Shown piece by piece: positions 1-6,279 of a stretch of DNA of 7,208 nt (position 1 is the stretch's first letter; each line of letters opens with the position of its first letter). The DNA is from an uncultured Porphyromonadaceae bacterium (GTDB lineage: Bacteria > Bacteroidota > Bacteroidia > Bacteroidales > Paludibacteraceae): positions 1 through 7,208 of the forward strand of contig CALEJM010000129.1 in the NCBI GenBank assembly GCA_937898265.1, in the 5' to 3' direction. The notes under the pieces are model-generated. The model had not been told where the DNA came from and made no database searches. It saw only the letters and a list, made by a program, of their open reading frames with translations. Both the position numbers and the translations under genes were made by a program.

Positions 1-138
1 CCCCGTAGACTGCAGATACTCCAGTCTTTTCTCCTGATAAGCAATCCAAGCATCCACAAAATCATCATTGGCCTGCTGGAATGAAGACTGCGCCTTCAGC
101 AGATCGCTCATGGTAGAGGTGCCGGCATGATAGAAGTC
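1..138 (-). pseudogene. C-terminal fragment of a TolC-family outer-membrane efflux protein, front part missing
   Basis: Read on the minus strand from about 138 down to the window edge, one frame is open for 46 codons. It contains YHAGTSTMSDLLKAQ, followed by a heptad-like helix (FQQANDDFVDAWIAYQEKR) and LEYLQSTG. This is the typical last repeat of TolC/OprM-like outer-membrane factors (YxAGTxTxxDLLxAQ, then a long helix ending in YLxATG), which form the exit duct of RND and other tripartite efflux pumps. The usual 400 or so preceding residues are absent: upstream of about 141 the same frame reads an arginine-rich, non-TolC sequence, and the DNA instead encodes the start of a lipoprotein in another frame. 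The stop lies beyond the window but should be close. Family assignment is fairly sure. Whether this is a genuine gene remnant or an assembly chimera is not resolved. Confidence 0.6.
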
Positions 139-245
139 TTGTTCAAGGTGATACCGTTTGCGCCTTGAGGATCGTCTGGTTTTGGACCGCAAGAAGCGAG
201 AGCCAAAGTCAACAAAGCCACAGCAAAGAACATTAATTTTTTCAT
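108..245 (-). CDS. N-terminal part of a small surface lipoprotein, truncated by a junction with TolC-like sequence
   Basis: The reading frame starts at ATG 245 and gives 45 codons. Residues 1-18 are a lipoprotein signal peptide (MKKLMFF, a hydrophobic core, then the lipobox L16-A17-S18-C19), followed by a Gly/Pro/Asp-rich linker (GPKPDDPQ) and GITLNKTS. That last stretch resembles the first strand of bacterial Ig-like (Big_2-type) domains, which often read ITLNKTSLTL. After TS the sequence stops making sense as this protein (IMPAPLP, then stop), because the DNA has switched to the TolC-like segment in a different frame. An upstream start at 350 is also open, but it would put unrelated residues before the signal peptide and run through the terminator hairpin, so 245 is preferred. 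It may originally have been a third, accessory lipoprotein of the susCD locus. The head is well supported; the 3' end is not a natural terminus. Confidence 0.6.
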   Translation of the reverse strand: MKKLMFFAVALLTLALASCGPKPDDPQGANGITLNKTSIMPAPLP

Positions 246-295
246 AATGCTTGTTTGTTTAATTTGTTTGTATAAGTAGTTAATTGAACTGTTCG

Positions 296-350
296 AAAAA
301 AATTGACAGCGGGAGGGTGCCAAGACCAGCTTGGCATTCCCTACCGTCAA
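296..350 (-). terminator. Intrinsic terminator after the susD-like gene
   Basis: Directly after the susD stop codon (360-362) the minus strand can fold into a long hairpin. The apical stem is TGCCAAG/CTTGGCA (330-336 with 318-324) around a 5-base loop. Below it AGGG pairs with CCCT and GG with CC, with small bulges, and TTGAC pairs with GTCAA at the base. The hairpin is followed at once by seven T residues (complement of 296-302). This is a textbook rho-independent terminator and should end most susCD transcripts before the downstream lipoprotein. Confidence 0.85.
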
Positions 351-359
351 TAGACTTTA

Positions 360-1889
360 TTACTCTTCGTCACCGTTGAGGAAGTTGTAGTTGTACTCCT
401 TCTCAGATGATGGGATGTTGTAATAGAACATGGTGTAAGCGGTGCCTTGACCAGCGCCTTGGAAGTGGTTGGTACCACGAGCGATTGTCAAGCCCATACG
501 TTTACGTGTGAGGTAAGAACGACCCTCGCCCCAGAGCTCAACGCGCCAGTTGTAAATCAACTGATCGTGGAAGTTGCCGTCTTCGATAACAGTTTCTTCG
601 TCGCGCTCATCAACCAAGGTTTGGAGCAAGTTAACAGCCTCTGAAGTGTTGCCCATTTCGTTAGCAGCCTCAGCAGCAATGAGGTACATTTCCTCTAAGC
701 GCATGAAGCAGATATCGTTGGTCCAAGCACGGTCGCCACCGATGATACGTTTTGGGTCATAGAATTTCTGCATTGGAGCCAAAGCAAATACACGGTTGTA
801 TTGGCTGTTGGTGTCGGTGTCTTGGAACCATTGTTTACGGCGGTCAGATTCAGGGATTTCAGCATAGAGAGCATCGTCGCAAGCTTTGTAGTCACCAGCC
901 ATAGCGTAGCTATAGGTGAATACGTCGATTTGACCGAACAATGAACCGAGGCCAGTAGCAGTCTCTGTGGTTACGTCAACAGCCCACATCCAGTTCTTAG
1001 AAGCAACGTTGTTGAAGCCGTTGGTGAGAACTTCAGCGTATGGGAGGAGTTGGAAGTTGCCGCTTTCGATAACTTCGTTAGCCAAACGATAAGCTTCAGC
1101 GAAGTCTTCGTTGTGGAAGTAGCCGCGGGGGAGGTAGAGGTATGCCAACCAACCTTTAGCAACGTCAGCGTTTACATAAGTTTTTGAGAGACGTTGGAAG
1201 CCGTCGAGGTACTCGATAGCAAGCAAGAGGTCGTTCTCAGCTTGTTGGTAAACTTGCTCTGCTGTTGATGGTGGTTGTGGAACACCGATCTCAGTTTCTT
1301 CAGTGTAGATAGGAACGCAAGTAGCGTTGAGGTCGAATGCAGTTGTTTGAGCTTTACCCCATTGTTCGCCAAAGTAGTTGGCCAACCAGAAGTAGCAGAA
1401 ACCACGCATAGCCAAAGCTTGACCGAATGCATAAGAAGCATTCAATTCAACTTCGCCGAGATTGTCGTGATCGGTAAAGTCAATACCCTCATAATCTTCA
1501 GAGGAGCGTTTTGCCAAGATCACGTTACAGTTCTTGATGATTTTGTAGTAGTAAGAAGCCCACATGTAGCTACCGAATGAAGAGTAGCCAAATTCTGACA
1601 TGAAGGCAGCTGTCTCAAACCAACCGTAGTTACGGCCGCGGAGAGCAACGTCACCTACGCCGAGGTCTGTGTGAAGGTCGATACCTTTTTGACCAAACTC
1701 GTCGTGGTTTGCGTAACGAATCATCAAGCTATAGATACCAAGCACGTTTGCGTCGAATGCTGTGTATGTGTCGTCATATTGTTCTTGAATAATGGTGCTT
1801 CCTGAAGGTTCGATGTTCAAGAAGTTTGAAGAACAAGAACTAAAAATCATGGCAGCAGCAACGACCAATGTCAATAATTGCTTTTTCAT
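360..1889 (-). CDS. SusD/RagB-family outer-membrane lipoprotein (surface substrate-binding partner of the SusC-like transporter)
   Basis: This 509-residue protein is of normal length for the family. Residues 1-18 are a lipoprotein signal peptide with lipobox F16-S17-S18-C19, so it should be lipidated and surface-exposed. FLNIEPSG just after the lipobox is the usual SusD N-terminal signature. Helical TPR-like segments follow, including ALAMRGFCYFWLANYFG (about 158-174) and the C-terminal family blocks FMRLEEMYLIAAEAANEMGN (395-414) and NWRVELWGEGRSYLTRKRMG (447-466). Family members sit as a lid on the SusC barrel and capture glycans or peptides for import. The gene lies 30 bases downstream of the susC stop with no promoter or terminator between, so the two are co-transcribed, and a strong terminator follows. 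The start is the ATG at 1889, immediately before the signal peptide. The ligand cannot be predicted from this sequence; RagB-like peptide uptake and glycan uptake are both possible. Confidence 0.93.
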   Translation of the reverse strand: MKKQLLTLVVAAAMIFSSCSSNFLNIEPSGSTIIQEQYDDTYTAFDANVLGIYSLMIRYANHDEFGQKGIDLHTDLGVGDVALRGRNYGWFETAAFMSEFGYSSFGSYMWASYYYKIIKNCNVILAKRSSEDYEGIDFTDHDNLGEVELNASYAFGQALAMRGFCYFWLANYFGEQWGKAQTTAFDLNATCVPIYTEETEIGVPQPPSTAEQVYQQAENDLLLAIEYLDGFQRLSKTYVNADVAKGWLAYLYLPRGYFHNEDFAEAYRLANEVIESGNFQLLPYAEVLTNGFNNVASKNWMWAVDVTTETATGLGSLFGQIDVFTYSYAMAGDYKACDDALYAEIPESDRRKQWFQDTDTNSQYNRVFALAPMQKFYDPKRIIGGDRAWTNDICFMRLEEMYLIAAEAANEMGNTSEAVNLLQTLVDERDEETVIEDGNFHDQLIYNWRVELWGEGRSYLTRKRMGLTIARGTNHFQGAGQGTAYTMFYYNIPSSEKEYNYNFLNGDEE

Positions 1890-1919
1890 AACTTTCTATA
1901 TCTTATTAGATGTTTGTTA

Positions 1920-4900
1920 TTAGAATTGGAATTTGATACCGCCCATGATTGTGCTAAGTGGTGAGTAGCTATAGGTGCTGCTGCCACCGGTGTAAGAAGC
2001 GAATGGGTTGTAACCGCGACGTGCAGAGAGAACGAAGAGGTTTTCGCCAGATACCCAGAAGTTAAGGTTGTTGAGTTTCATTTTTGAAACCACCTTGCTT
2101 GGCAAGCTATAGCCGATACGTACGTTAGCCAATTGGAGAGCATTGAGTGAAGTCAAGAAACGGGTTGATGAATAGTTAGAATACAAGTCATAACCGTTTG
2201 AGAGACGTGGAACGTCGGTGTTGGTGTTGGTTTCTGTCCAAGCGTTGCGCATGTCAACGTGCCAGTTGCGAGCACCGAACTTACCTGATTCCATCAACAT
2301 AGCGTATGAGCTATCGAAGCCATAACCGCCGAGTTGGTAGTTGAAGAATGCTGAGATGTCAACACCGTAGAGTTTCATGTCGATACCGAAACCACCATAC
2401 AAGTCAGGACGTGCGCGGAGGCATTTGCCTTTTGAGTTGTATACGTAGTTTGAAGCAGCGTAAGCAGTTGAGGTTGGGCTCTTGGTTGTGCCTTTCTCGA
2501 GTTGTACGCCTGGGTTGTCGAGTTGATAGAGGTATACGTTGGTGATAACTTCTTCTGGGTTGTTAGGATCGGTGTATGTAGCATACATAGCCTCACCAGT
2601 CTCAGGATCTACGCCCATATATTCAGGCAAGAACCATTCGAAGTTAGAGTGACCGAGTGACATAGCACCGTTCATCAACATGCGCTCTTCTGAACCGTCG
2701 TGGTCGATAGGCATCAAAGTCATCTTGTCGCGCTCGAATGCACCAGTCAAACGGAAGTTCAATTTCACGTTGTTGCGGTCAACAGCTTTAACACCGAATT
2801 GGAATTCGATACCGTTCAATGCCAAAGCAGCGTCGTTTACATAGTATGAAGAGTAACCTTGTGATGAAGCCACTGAACGTGGGAACAAGAGGTTGGTTAC
2901 TGATTTGTGATAGTACTCGATTTCACCGTTGAACATACCGTTTTTGAAGAATGCGAATTCAACACCAACGTTTGTTTGAGCGGTGCGCTCCCATGTGAGG
3001 TTGCGGTTACCACGGCCGCCCCAGATCAATGATGGGAGGTGGTCAATAGATTCGATGGTATAACGGTCGGTCCAAGCGAAGTTACCGATTTCTTTGTTAC
3101 CAGCGGTACCCCAGCTGGCTTTGAGTTTCAATTCTTTGATCCATTTAGCGTTGTCGCGGATGAAGTTTTCTTGTGACATCATCCATGCAGCACCTACTGA
3201 ACCGAAGACACCCCAACGGTGACCTGGTGCAAATACTGAGCTACCGTCGCCACGGAGAGTAGCGTGGAGTGAGTATTTGTCAGCGTAGTTGTAACGGAGT
3301 TGACCGAAGTATGATTCGAGACGCTCGCGACCGGTTGAAGATGAGAGGTTGTCGAAGATAGCGCCGTTTGACCATTCGATACCGTCAGGCAACAAGAGTT
3401 GTGAAACAGAACCGTTGGCAGAAGCAGCGTAGTCGATAACAGCCTCGTGAGCTACGAATACGTCGAGAGTGTGGTCGTCAGCAATTACAGTACCATATTT
3501 CAACATTTGGTTGGCAGTGATGGTCATGTAGTTGTAGAGGTTACGAGCAACGCGACCTACGCCTTCTGCGTCACCATAGTACATATTGGTGAGTGAATAA
3601 GCGTCTTGACCGTAGTATTGGTAACCAACGTTAGCGGTCAATTTCAAGTCGTGTGTAGCGTTAGCGCTTTGACCTTTATAGAGTTGAGCCTCGAGGTCGG
3701 TGCTAATTACCAATTGGTGCATTGAGTAGTGCTGTTTGTCGAGACGGAGAGCACCTGCAGGGTTGATACCGAGACCGTAGCCACGTGAGCCGTAAGCGTC
3801 GGTGTATGAACCGTAGTCGAATGCGTCTTTGGTGCCGTCACCGATACGTGGGTCTTTAACAACCTCACCGGTGATTGGGTCGTGCTCAAGTACAGGGTAG
3901 ATAGGTGGAGTTTCGTTTACATAAGCGAAACCGTTGTTCATGTTAGAACCCTGACCTGGGTTGTTCATTTCTGAGTAAGCGTATGATACGTTCAAGTCAC
4001 CACGCAACCATTTTTTAGGTTGGTAGTTGAGGTTTGAACGAACGGTCAAACGGTTGTAGTCAGAAGCGATGTAGTAACCTTGGTCTTTCAAGTAGCTGAA
4101 AGAGGTGTAGTAGGTAGTTTTGTCTGAACCACCGCTGAATTTAACGGTAGCCTCGAATTTGTTACCTGTACGGAAGATGTAGTCTTTCCAATCTTCTGGG
4201 GTGTATTTGCGGTCGGTGCCTTCGTAGAACTTACCTGTCTCTGGGTTGATGAGGTCACGGCCGTTAGCTTGCCACATATTGTAACGGCGAGCAACACCTT
4301 CAGCACCGCCGAAGAGTTGGTAGCCAGCTTGTGTTTGAGCTTGTGATTGGCTGTTACCAGCGATGTAGTACAAGTAGTTGTAGATGCTTTGCCAACCCAT
4401 TTCTACATATTCCTCTGGGCTTGAGATTACGTCGTAGAGTGGGAGGAGGCGCATGTTGCCACCATATTTAACGTCTACGTCGATTTTGCCTTGAGTACCT
4501 GTAGTACCTTTCTTGGTTGTGATAACGACAACGCCGTTAGCACCACGAGCACCGTAAAGTGAAGTAGCGGTAGCGTCTTTCAACACGGTGGTTGAAGCGA
4601 TATCGTTAGGGTTGATTGAAGCGATGTCGCCCATGTAAGGGATACCATCGACAACGTAAAGAGGGCTTGTGCTAGCGTTTACAGATGCAACGCCACGGAT
4701 TTGGATAGAGCCGGTTTGACCTGGTTGACCAGATGAGTTGGTAACCTGTACACCAGCGAACTCACCAGCAAGAGCCTTTGTTACATCACTTGGGTTCTTG
4801 TTCTCAATGGTCTCGCCATCAACAACAGCAGCAGAACCTACTGATGAAACTTTGGTTTGTGCGCCGTAACCTGTCTCAACAACTAAAGTTTGGAGCATTT

Positions 4901-5198
4901 TAGTATCAGACTCCATAACGACGCGTACGCCGTTGGTTGCTGCTACTACTTGATCCTTGTAGCCGAGATACTTTACGACAAGCTTTGATTTAGAAGAGGA
5001 CACTGAAATGGTGAAATGACCGTCAAGGTCGGTAACAACACCATTTGAAAGATTACCCTCCTCTTGCACTGATGCTCCGATAATGGGCTCGTTGGATTCG
5101 CCGTCCACTATGGTGCCATTGATGGTCACTGACTGACCATAAACCATACTTGTGCAAGCAAGCAACAAGCAGGTTACTAATAGCATAAGCTTTTTCAT
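1920..5198 (-). CDS. SusC/RagA-family TonB-dependent outer-membrane transporter
   Basis: This 1092-residue protein is full length for the family. Residues 1-21 form a signal peptide, with likely cleavage after VYG before Q22. Residues about 24-97 are the carboxypeptidase-regulatory-like beta-sandwich found at the N-terminus of SusC proteins (VTINGTIVDGESNEPIIGASV, then GVVTDLDGHFTI). LVVETGYG (105-112) is the conserved TonB-box-like region. The plug spans about 115-230 and carries the SusC signatures PLYVVDGIPY (179-188) and ATSLYGARGANGVVVITTKKG (211-231). The rest is the 22-stranded barrel, ending in GGIKFQF with the C-terminal phenylalanine recognised by the BAM assembly machinery. It should import an oligomeric substrate, energised by TonB-ExbBD, together with the SusD-like lipoprotein encoded 30 bases downstream. 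A Bacteroidetes promoter lies about 90-120 bases upstream. The start is the ATG at 5198 before the signal peptide. No frameshift or missing block is visible. Confidence 0.95.
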   Translation of the reverse strand: MKKLMLLVTCLLLACTSMVYGQSVTINGTIVDGESNEPIIGASVQEEGNLSNGVVTDLDGHFTISVSSSKSKLVVKYLGYKDQVVAATNGVRVVMESDTKMLQTLVVETGYGAQTKVSSVGSAAVVDGETIENKNPSDVTKALAGEFAGVQVTNSSGQPGQTGSIQIRGVASVNASTSPLYVVDGIPYMGDIASINPNDIASTTVLKDATATSLYGARGANGVVVITTKKGTTGTQGKIDVDVKYGGNMRLLPLYDVISSPEEYVEMGWQSIYNYLYYIAGNSQSQAQTQAGYQLFGGAEGVARRYNMWQANGRDLINPETGKFYEGTDRKYTPEDWKDYIFRTGNKFEATVKFSGGSDKTTYYTSFSYLKDQGYYIASDYNRLTVRSNLNYQPKKWLRGDLNVSYAYSEMNNPGQGSNMNNGFAYVNETPPIYPVLEHDPITGEVVKDPRIGDGTKDAFDYGSYTDAYGSRGYGLGINPAGALRLDKQHYSMHQLVISTDLEAQLYKGQSANATHDLKLTANVGYQYYGQDAYSLTNMYYGDAEGVGRVARNLYNYMTITANQMLKYGTVIADDHTLDVFVAHEAVIDYAASANGSVSQLLLPDGIEWSNGAIFDNLSSSTGRERLESYFGQLRYNYADKYSLHATLRGDGSSVFAPGHRWGVFGSVGAAWMMSQENFIRDNAKWIKELKLKASWGTAGNKEIGNFAWTDRYTIESIDHLPSLIWGGRGNRNLTWERTAQTNVGVEFAFFKNGMFNGEIEYYHKSVTNLLFPRSVASSQGYSSYYVNDAALALNGIEFQFGVKAVDRNNVKLNFRLTGAFERDKMTLMPIDHDGSEERMLMNGAMSLGHSNFEWFLPEYMGVDPETGEAMYATYTDPNNPEEVITNVYLYQLDNPGVQLEKGTTKSPTSTAYAASNYVYNSKGKCLRARPDLYGGFGIDMKLYGVDISAFFNYQLGGYGFDSSYAMLMESGKFGARNWHVDMRNAWTETNTNTDVPRLSNGYDLYSNYSSTRFLTSLNALQLANVRIGYSLPSKVVSKMKLNNLNFWVSGENLFVLSARRGYNPFASYTGGSSTYSYSPLSTIMGGIKFQF

Positions 5199-5269
5199 AG
5201 AGTTTGGATAGATAGTTTATTAATTATTGATATTGTCATTTTTAGGGTATTCTCGTAGTTATACAACAT
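5195..5269 (-). CDS. Possible 24-codon leader ORF overlapping the susC start
   Basis: In the presumed leader between the promoter and susC, an ATG at 5269 opens a 24-codon frame (MLYNYENTLKM, then an Ile/Asn/Ser-rich stretch). Its TGA stop (5197-5195) overlaps the susC ATG (5198-5196) as ATGA. It would start only about a dozen bases from the expected transcription start. The overlap geometry is what is seen in translationally coupled gene pairs. The region is AT-rich, the peptide resembles nothing I know, and any frame open in that phase would end at the same place, so it may be chance. Confidence 0.22.
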   Translation of the reverse strand: MLYNYENTLKMTISIINKLSIQTL

Positions 5270-5286
5270 ACGAAAATAATCAGCCG

Positions 5287-5317
5287 CAAAGATAATAGTT
5301 TTCGTTGGACTAAACAA
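5287..5317 (-). promoter_or_regulatory. Bacteroidetes-type promoter for the susCD pair
   Basis: The minus strand carries TATCTTTG at 5294-5287, a perfect match to the Bacteroidetes -7 consensus TAnnTTTG. A TTG element at 5317-5315 lies 20 bases upstream, within the usual spacing for the -33 element. Transcription would begin near 5280, giving a leader of about 80 bases before the susC start at 5198. This is the form used by the primary sigma factor of the phylum, so transcription does not obviously require an ECF sigma factor, although other regulators may act on it. Confidence 0.75.
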
Positions 5318-5323
5318 GCATTC

Positions 5324-5405
5324 TGCCCCCTTAAATCACACTTTCTATGTAATTTTTTTTTGTCATGCTTCATCAACAGCCACATAATGAGCCAACGAGG
5401 GGGCA
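5324..5405. promoter_or_regulatory. Inverted pair of G/C-rich 8-mers upstream of the susC promoter (candidate operator)
   Basis: TGCCCCCT at 5324-5331 and its exact reverse complement AGGGGGCA at 5398-5405 face each other across 66 bases of otherwise AT-rich DNA. Their centres are 74 bases apart, close to seven helical turns. The proximal copy ends 6 bases upstream of the TTG element (5315-5317) of the susC promoter, the place where an activator or a looping repressor would bind. Both copies lie upstream of the predicted transcription start, so an RNA hairpin in the susC mRNA is unlikely. A regulator is inferred only from position and symmetry; none is encoded in this window. Confidence 0.35.
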
Positions 5406-5440
5406 AGATTTTCTTCAAAAAGATGTTTTTATAAGGCTCA
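5388..5440. repeat. Short inverted repeat TGAGCC/GGCTCA in the susC upstream region
   Basis: TGAGCC at 5388-5393 and GGCTCA at 5435-5440 are exact reverse complements separated by 41 bases. The left arm lies 4 bases before the distal G-rich 8-mer (5398-5405). At 6 bases per arm it could easily be chance. Confidence 0.2.
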
Positions 5441-5455
5441 CTTGCTGATGTTATA

Positions 5456-5470
5456 ATATATATATATATA
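5456..5470. repeat. (AT)n dinucleotide tract
   Basis: A 15-base alternating A/T run lies between the terminator of the HAD-phosphatase operon and the susC control region. Such tracts melt and bend easily and can change length by slippage, but here it lies about 140 bases upstream of the susC -33 element, so an effect on that promoter is uncertain. Confidence 0.6.
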
Positions 5471-5483
5471 GTATGTGGGCTGA

Positions 5484-5521
5484 AAGAGAAAAGTCCTTCC
5501 CGACTTTCTCGGAAAGGACTT
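5484..5521 (-). terminator. Intrinsic terminator of the rsmI-HAD phosphatase operon
   Basis: On the minus strand, 27 bases past the stop codon of the phosphatase gene, AAGTCCTTTCC (5521-5511) pairs with GGGAAGGACTT (5501-5491). The stem has 11 base pairs including one G-U pair, around a 9-base loop. It is followed by the T-rich run TTTTCTCTTT, with the stem's last two Ts leading in. There is no T run on the plus-strand side, so it works for minus-strand transcripts only. Confidence 0.85.
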
Positions 5522-5547
5522 AAACAGAGACGGATTATGGGGTGAGT

Positions 5548-6279
5548 CTATGATTTCAGAAGGGGAAGGAGTTCCGCCAGGTCGTTGATTTCCACGTTGT
5601 GTTTGGCATCGTCTATCTCTTGACACTGAGGATTATACCACACCGATTGGAGTCCAAATTCGTAGGAGCCGACGATGTCGGTGGCGTATTCATCGCCCAC
5701 CAGCAACGCTTCGTCACGGCGGCAACCGCATTGTTCCAGCGCTGCTTCAAAGAAACGGGCTTTCGGTTTGGGGGCGCCAACCTCTTCAGAGAGGATGACG
5801 GCATCAAAATAGGGGGTGAGTCCGGCGTTATTGAGTTTTTGGAACTGTATTTCGGGAAATCCGTTGGAGACGATGGCAAGTTGGTAGCGTCCGTGGAGGG
5901 CACGAATCACCTCCATGGCGGAAGGCATCAGCTGATTTTTCTTGGAGAGACAGACGAAGAAGTCGCTGCTCAGCGCCTGGGCTATCGACTCGTCGATGAC
6001 GCCCACCTCGCGAAGCGGGGAGGCAAAGCGCTCTACAATCAGGAAGTCTTTCGTCACCTCACCACGCGCATAGGCAGCCCAGAGCGCATGATTGCAAGGG
6101 GCGTAGCGGTGGTGGAAGTCGAGGAAATCGGTATAGAAACGGTCGAGACGATGCTCCACGAAGAGTTCCTTCAACGAGGCGATGGCATTGGTGCGGAAGT
6201 CCCACAGCGTGCCGTCGAGGTCGAAGAGGATGGTCTTGAGGTGGGCGGTATTCAACGGACTATTCGTCGTCATCATCAT
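5548..6279 (-). CDS. HAD-superfamily hydrolase, YjjG-type nucleotidase
   Basis: This is a 243-residue cytosolic phosphatase of the haloacid dehalogenase superfamily, subfamily I. Motif I is LFDLDGTLWD with the nucleophile Asp20 and acid/base Asp22. The helical cap follows (about 30-115). Motif II is IVSNG (Ser138), motif III is the Lys171 of GAPKP, and motif IV is GDEYATD (Asp196, Asp201), which binds magnesium. The DLDGTLWDF start and SNGFPEIQFQKLNNAGL match the YjjG family, which dephosphorylates pyrimidine nucleoside monophosphates, including non-canonical ones. The substrate here is inferred from family only. The start codon overlaps the last 20 bases of rsmI. Three consecutive ATG codons (6279, 6276, 6273) could each serve, and the true one cannot be told. 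A terminator follows 27 bases after the stop. It is the last gene of the operon. Confidence 0.9.
   Translation of the reverse strand: MMMTTNSPLNTAHLKTILFDLDGTLWDFRTNAIASLKELFVEHRLDRFYTDFLDFHHRYAPCNHALWAAYARGEVTKDFLIVERFASPLREVGVIDESIAQALSSDFFVCLSKKNQLMPSAMEVIRALHGRYQLAIVSNGFPEIQFQKLNNAGLTPYFDAVILSEEVGAPKPKARFFEAALEQCGCRRDEALLVGDEYATDIVGSYEFGLQSVWYNPQCQEIDDAKHNVEINDLAELLPLLKS

Noticed and set aside
246..295. A promoter for the small lipoprotein gene (TACTTATA on the minus strand)
   Set aside because: It matches the TAnnTTTG consensus poorly, and there is no good TTTG element at the expected distance.
1104..1145. The LYLPRGYFHN segment in SusD (a proline within a helix) as a possible sequence error
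   Set aside because: The frame is intact, the flanking helix is normal for the family, and a single substitution is within natural variation.
360..5198. Calling the region a polysaccharide utilisation locus with a defined glycan substrate
   Set aside because: Only the susC/susD pair is present; no glycoside hydrolase, lyase, sulfatase, peptidase or regulator gene is seen within the window, and RagAB-type pairs import peptides instead.
5154..5198. Reading the SusC signal peptide as a lipoprotein signal (LLAC at residues 12-15)
   Set aside because: The hydrophobic core before that cysteine would be very short, and the sequence continues to a normal signal peptidase I site at VYG-Q (about residue 21), as usual for TonB-dependent transporters.
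5287..5440. An invertible (phase-variable) promoter flanked by inverted repeats, as known for some Bacteroides surface loci
   Set aside because: The inverted arms are only 6 and 8 bases, the -7/-33 promoter lies outside both pairs, and no invertase gene is visible, so inversion would not switch the promoter.
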